Below, one piece after another: positions 15,892 to 18,213 of a stretch of 18,213 bases of DNA (positions are counted from its first letter, which is position 1; every line of letters begins with the position of its first letter). A model generated the notes under the pieces. It searched no databases. It was not told the origin of the DNA and saw nothing but the letters and a program-made list of their open reading frames with translations. The DNA is from Reyranella sp. (lineage in GTDB: Bacteria; Pseudomonadota; Alphaproteobacteria; Reyranellales; Reyranellaceae): the NCBI GenBank assembly GCA_004296815.1, contig SCVT01000048.1, positions 1 to 18,213 of the forward strand. The letters run 5' to 3'. The position numbers were made by a program, and so were the translations under genes.

Positions 15892-17658
15892 ATGCGACGC
15901 ACCCCTCTCGCGCTGCTCTCGGCAGCGCTTCTCCTTCTTCCCGTCGCGGTCCAGGCCCAGCAGCGGCCGCAACAGCAGCAGAACCGGCCACAGACGCAGC
16001 CGGCGCCGCGACTGGCGCCGATCTCGCTGTCGGGCCGCTACCTCGCCGCCCGCGTCGGCGAGCAGGACCATGACTACGATGCGGCCGCCGACCAGCTCGA
16101 CCAGGCGCTGCTGCAGACGCCGAACGATCCCGACCTGATCTACGGCGCGTTCCGGCTGCGCCTCTATGCTGGCCGGTTCGACTCCGCGATCGAGCTCGCG
16201 CCGGCGGTGCTGCGGGCGCGACCGGGCGACGGCTTCGCCAACCTGGCGCTTGCCGTACAGGCGATCAAGAAGGGCGACTACAAGGCGGCCGAGCAGCAGC
16301 TCGCCCGCATCGGCGCGGAGAACCAGCTCGGTGCGCTGCGTGAATATGTGATGGCGTGGCTCAAGGCCGGCGAGAAGGACTTCGCCGCCTCGCGTGCTTT
16401 CCTCGCGCGCCTGAAGCCCGCTGCCGGCGAGCGCGCGGAGGCGCCGTCGCTGGTGATCGAGGCGCAGATCGACGAGATGGCGGGCGACAAGGCGGCGGCC
16501 GAGGCGAAGTACCGCCGCGCCGCGTCGCTCGACCGCAACGGGCTACGGACCACCGTGGCCGTGGCCGAGGGCCTGCGCCGTCTCGGCAAGGACGCCGACG
16601 CCCGCGAGCTGCTGCGGACCTACGGCACCAAGTACAGCGACTCCGTGGTCATGGACGGGCTGATGGGTCCCAACGCCCCGATGCCCAAGCCGCCGTCGCC
16701 GGCCTCGGGCATCGCCGAGATCCTGTTCGACATCGGCGGTATCCTGGGTTCCGATCCGCGCGCCCAGCGCACCGACCTCTCGCTGATCTTCTACCAGCTC
16801 GCCACGACGCTGAAGCCCGACCAGGATTTCGGATGGCTGATGATCGCGGGCCTCTACGAGCAGTTCCAGCAGATCCCCAAGGCGATCGCAGCGCTGGGCA
16901 AGATCGGTCCGACCTCGCCGCTCTACTGGCAGGCACGCCTGCGCACCGCGGCGCTCGACGCCCAGCAGGACAAGTTCGACCAGGCCGTCTCGCGGCTGAA
17001 GGCGCTGGTCGCCGAGAAGCCCGAGCGCATCGACGCAGCGCTGACGCTCGCCGACCTGCTGCGCGGCAAGGAGAAGTGGGCCGACGCGGTCGCCGCCTAC
17101 GACACCGCGATCTCGCGCCTGAAGAACCCCGAGGATCGCCACTGGCAGATCTACTTCGGCCGCGGCATCGTGCTCGAGCGCACCAAGAACTGGCCGAAGG
17201 CCGAGCTCGACATGAAGAAGGCGCTCGAGCTCTCGCCCGAGCAGCCCTATGTGCTGAACTACCTCGGCTACAGCTGGATCGACCAGGGCCTGCACCTGCA
17301 GGAAGGCATGAAGATGCTGGAGCGCGCCACCGAGCTCCGGCCCGACGACGGCGCCATCACCGACTCGGTCGGCTGGGCCTACTACCGGCTCGGTCAGTTC
17401 GAGAAATCCGTCGAGTGGCTGGAGCGCGCGATCGAGCAGAAGGGCGACGACGCCACCATCACCGAGCATCTCGGCGATGCCTACTGGCACGTCGGCCGCA
17501 AGCGCGAGGCGCGCTTCCAGTGGGACCGCGCGCTGCACCAGAAGCCCGACAAGGATCGTCTGCCGATCCTCAAGGACAAGCTCGAGAACGGGCTGAACGC
17601 CGGCAACGACAAGCCGACCGTCTACGAGAAGGCCGCCGACACCAAGCAAGGCGGCTGA
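15892..17658 (+). CDS. Exported tetratricopeptide-repeat protein
   Basis: 588 residues from ATG 15892, chosen because it begins a clear signal peptide (MRRTPLALLSAALLLLPVAVQA, residues 1-22, probable cut before QQRP). A Gln-rich low-complexity stretch (23-36) follows, after which the mature protein is built of helical pairs throughout. The C-terminal repeats are the clearest TPRs: about 417-450, 451-486, 487-520 and 521-554, with the conserved Gly/Tyr/Ala/Pro positions (for example YLGYSWIDQG, VGWAYYRLGQFEKS, LGDAYWHVGRKREA). Earlier repeats (about 45-340) are more divergent. TPR proteins scaffold protein complexes; location is periplasmic or outer-membrane associated. The specific partner is unknown. 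It is coupled to ETF-QO and is followed 16 bases later by ispE, an arrangement I recall in related genomes. Confidence 0.88.
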   Translation: MRRTPLALLSAALLLLPVAVQAQQRPQQQQNRPQTQPAPRLAPISLSGRYLAARVGEQDHDYDAAADQLDQALLQTPNDPDLIYGAFRLRLYAGRFDSAIELAPAVLRARPGDGFANLALAVQAIKKGDYKAAEQQLARIGAENQLGALREYVMAWLKAGEKDFAASRAFLARLKPAAGERAEAPSLVIEAQIDEMAGDKAAAEAKYRRAASLDRNGLRTTVAVAEGLRRLGKDADARELLRTYGTKYSDSVVMDGLMGPNAPMPKPPSPASGIAEILFDIGGILGSDPRAQRTDLSLIFYQLATTLKPDQDFGWLMIAGLYEQFQQIPKAIAALGKIGPTSPLYWQARLRTAALDAQQDKFDQAVSRLKALVAEKPERIDAALTLADLLRGKEKWADAVAAYDTAISRLKNPEDRHWQIYFGRGIVLERTKNWPKAELDMKKALELSPEQPYVLNYLGYSWIDQGLHLQEGMKMLERATELRPDDGAITDSVGWAYYRLGQFEKSVEWLERAIEQKGDDATITEHLGDAYWHVGRKREARFQWDRALHQKPDKDRLPILKDKLENGLNAGNDKPTVYEKAADTKQGG

Positions 17659-17674
17659 ACGGGGGCAACGGGGC

Positions 17675-18213
17675 GTGCCGCTCGCCCGTGCCAAGGTCAA
17701 TCTCTGGCTGAACGTCGTCGGCCGCCGCGCCGACGGATATCACCTGCTCGACTCGCTGGTCGCCTTCACCGATCTCGCCGACGAGGTCGAAGTCGCGGCC
17801 GCCTCTGATCTGTCGCTTGCAATCGATGGGCCGGGCGCTCGGTCGCTCGAGGCGGAAGCCGACAATCTCGTGCTCAAGGCCGCGCGCCTGCTCGCCGGCC
17901 GCGCCGGCATCGCGCCGCGCGCCGCGATCCGGCTCGTGAAGCGCATCCCCGTCGCGGCGGGCCTCGGGGGCGGCTCGGCCGATGCGGCGGCGACCCTGCG
18001 CGCGCTGGTCGAGCTGTGGCGCATCGCGATGCCCGAGGAGGAACTGTTCGATCTCGCGGCCGAGCTGGGCGCCGACGTGCCGATGTGCCTCGCCGGCAAG
18101 CCGGCCCTGGTGTCGGGCATCGGCGAGCGGCTGGCGCCGTCGCCGGCGTTGCCGGCCTCGGCGATCCTGCTCGTCAATCCGGGCGTGCCGCTGCCGACGC
18201 CGTCGGTATTCGC
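17675..18213 (+). CDS. ispE: 4-diphosphocytidyl-2-C-methyl-D-erythritol kinase, N-terminal part (3' end outside window)
   Basis: 179 residues from GTG 17675 run open to the window edge; the full protein is about 290 residues. It phosphorylates CDP-ME in the MEP pathway of isoprenoid synthesis. The N-terminus ARAKVNLWLNVVGRRADGYH (4-23) is diagnostic, with Lys7 matching catalytic Lys10 of E. coli. The GHMP-kinase ATP loop VAAGLGGGSADAAA is at 93-106, and LGADVPMCL (131-139) holds catalytic Asp134 (E. coli Asp141). GTG was chosen because the region upstream gives no other plausible start and the family start is closely spaced from the ARAK motif. The preceding TPR stop lies 16 bases away, so the genes are probably one transcript. 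Confidence 0.95.
   Translation, partial: MPLARAKVNLWLNVVGRRADGYHLLDSLVAFTDLADEVEVAAASDLSLAIDGPGARSLEAEADNLVLKAARLLAGRAGIAPRAAIRLVKRIPVAAGLGGGSADAAATLRALVELWRIAMPEEELFDLAAELGADVPMCLAGKPALVSGIGERLAPSPALPASAILLVNPGVPLPTPSVF

Overview
This is a GC-rich, densely packed window from a Gram-negative, aerobic bacterium, most likely an alphaproteobacterium. The evidence is the high GC, the electron-transfer flavoprotein:quinone oxidoreductase, the membrane urate hydroxylase with a cytochrome c tail, and the order ETF-QO / TPR protein / ispE, which I recall from Rhodospirillales-like genomes. A Reyranella-like genus is possible, but I cannot prove it from sequence alone. Nineteen protein genes are visible, two of them cut by the window ends. 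There are no tRNA or rRNA genes, no IS elements and no CRISPR. No gene-free stretch exceeds about 120 bases.

Layout. (1) 1-2567, rightward: end of a MaoC-like hot-dog protein, a crotonase, a phytanoyl-CoA dioxygenase-like oxygenase and a LysE-family exporter, tightly coupled. (2) 2564-4800, leftward: a second crotonase, a quinone oxidoreductase-like MDR protein and a small STAS/SpoIIAA-like protein. (3) 4843-5550, rightward: a lone methyltransferase-fold protein. (4) 5561-7600, leftward: urate hydroxylase puuD, then a small exported protein with a BECR/CdiA-type nuclease-like domain, then an overlapping acidic protein that looks like its immunity partner. (5) 7690-12249, rightward: malate synthase A, an oxalate-CoA ligase-like acyl-CoA synthetase, a ketopantoate-reductase-family protein and a GNAT acetyltransferase. 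(6) 12246-14110, leftward: a MetX-like alpha/beta hydrolase and a family-4-type uracil-DNA glycosylase. (7) 14231-18213, rightward: ETF-QO, an exported TPR protein and ispE, which runs off the end.

How the genes fit together. Blocks 1 and 2 look like acyl-CoA catabolism, and ETF-QO in block 7 is the respiratory outlet for such dehydrogenations. Blocks 4 and 5 look like C2/purine-carbon metabolism. Urate oxidation ultimately releases glyoxylate through the ureide pathway, malate synthase consumes glyoxylate, and the next gene resembles oxalyl-CoA synthetases. The divergent puuD/aceB spacer carries a strong inverted repeat that could regulate both.

The most unusual item is the exported nuclease-toxin-like protein and its putative immunity protein at 5561-6408, attached to puuD as a compact operon. 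No Rho-independent terminator (GC hairpin plus T-run) was found anywhere. Two of the three convergent gene pairs share palindromic stop codons (TTAA, CTAG), so transcripts probably end by other means or overlap.
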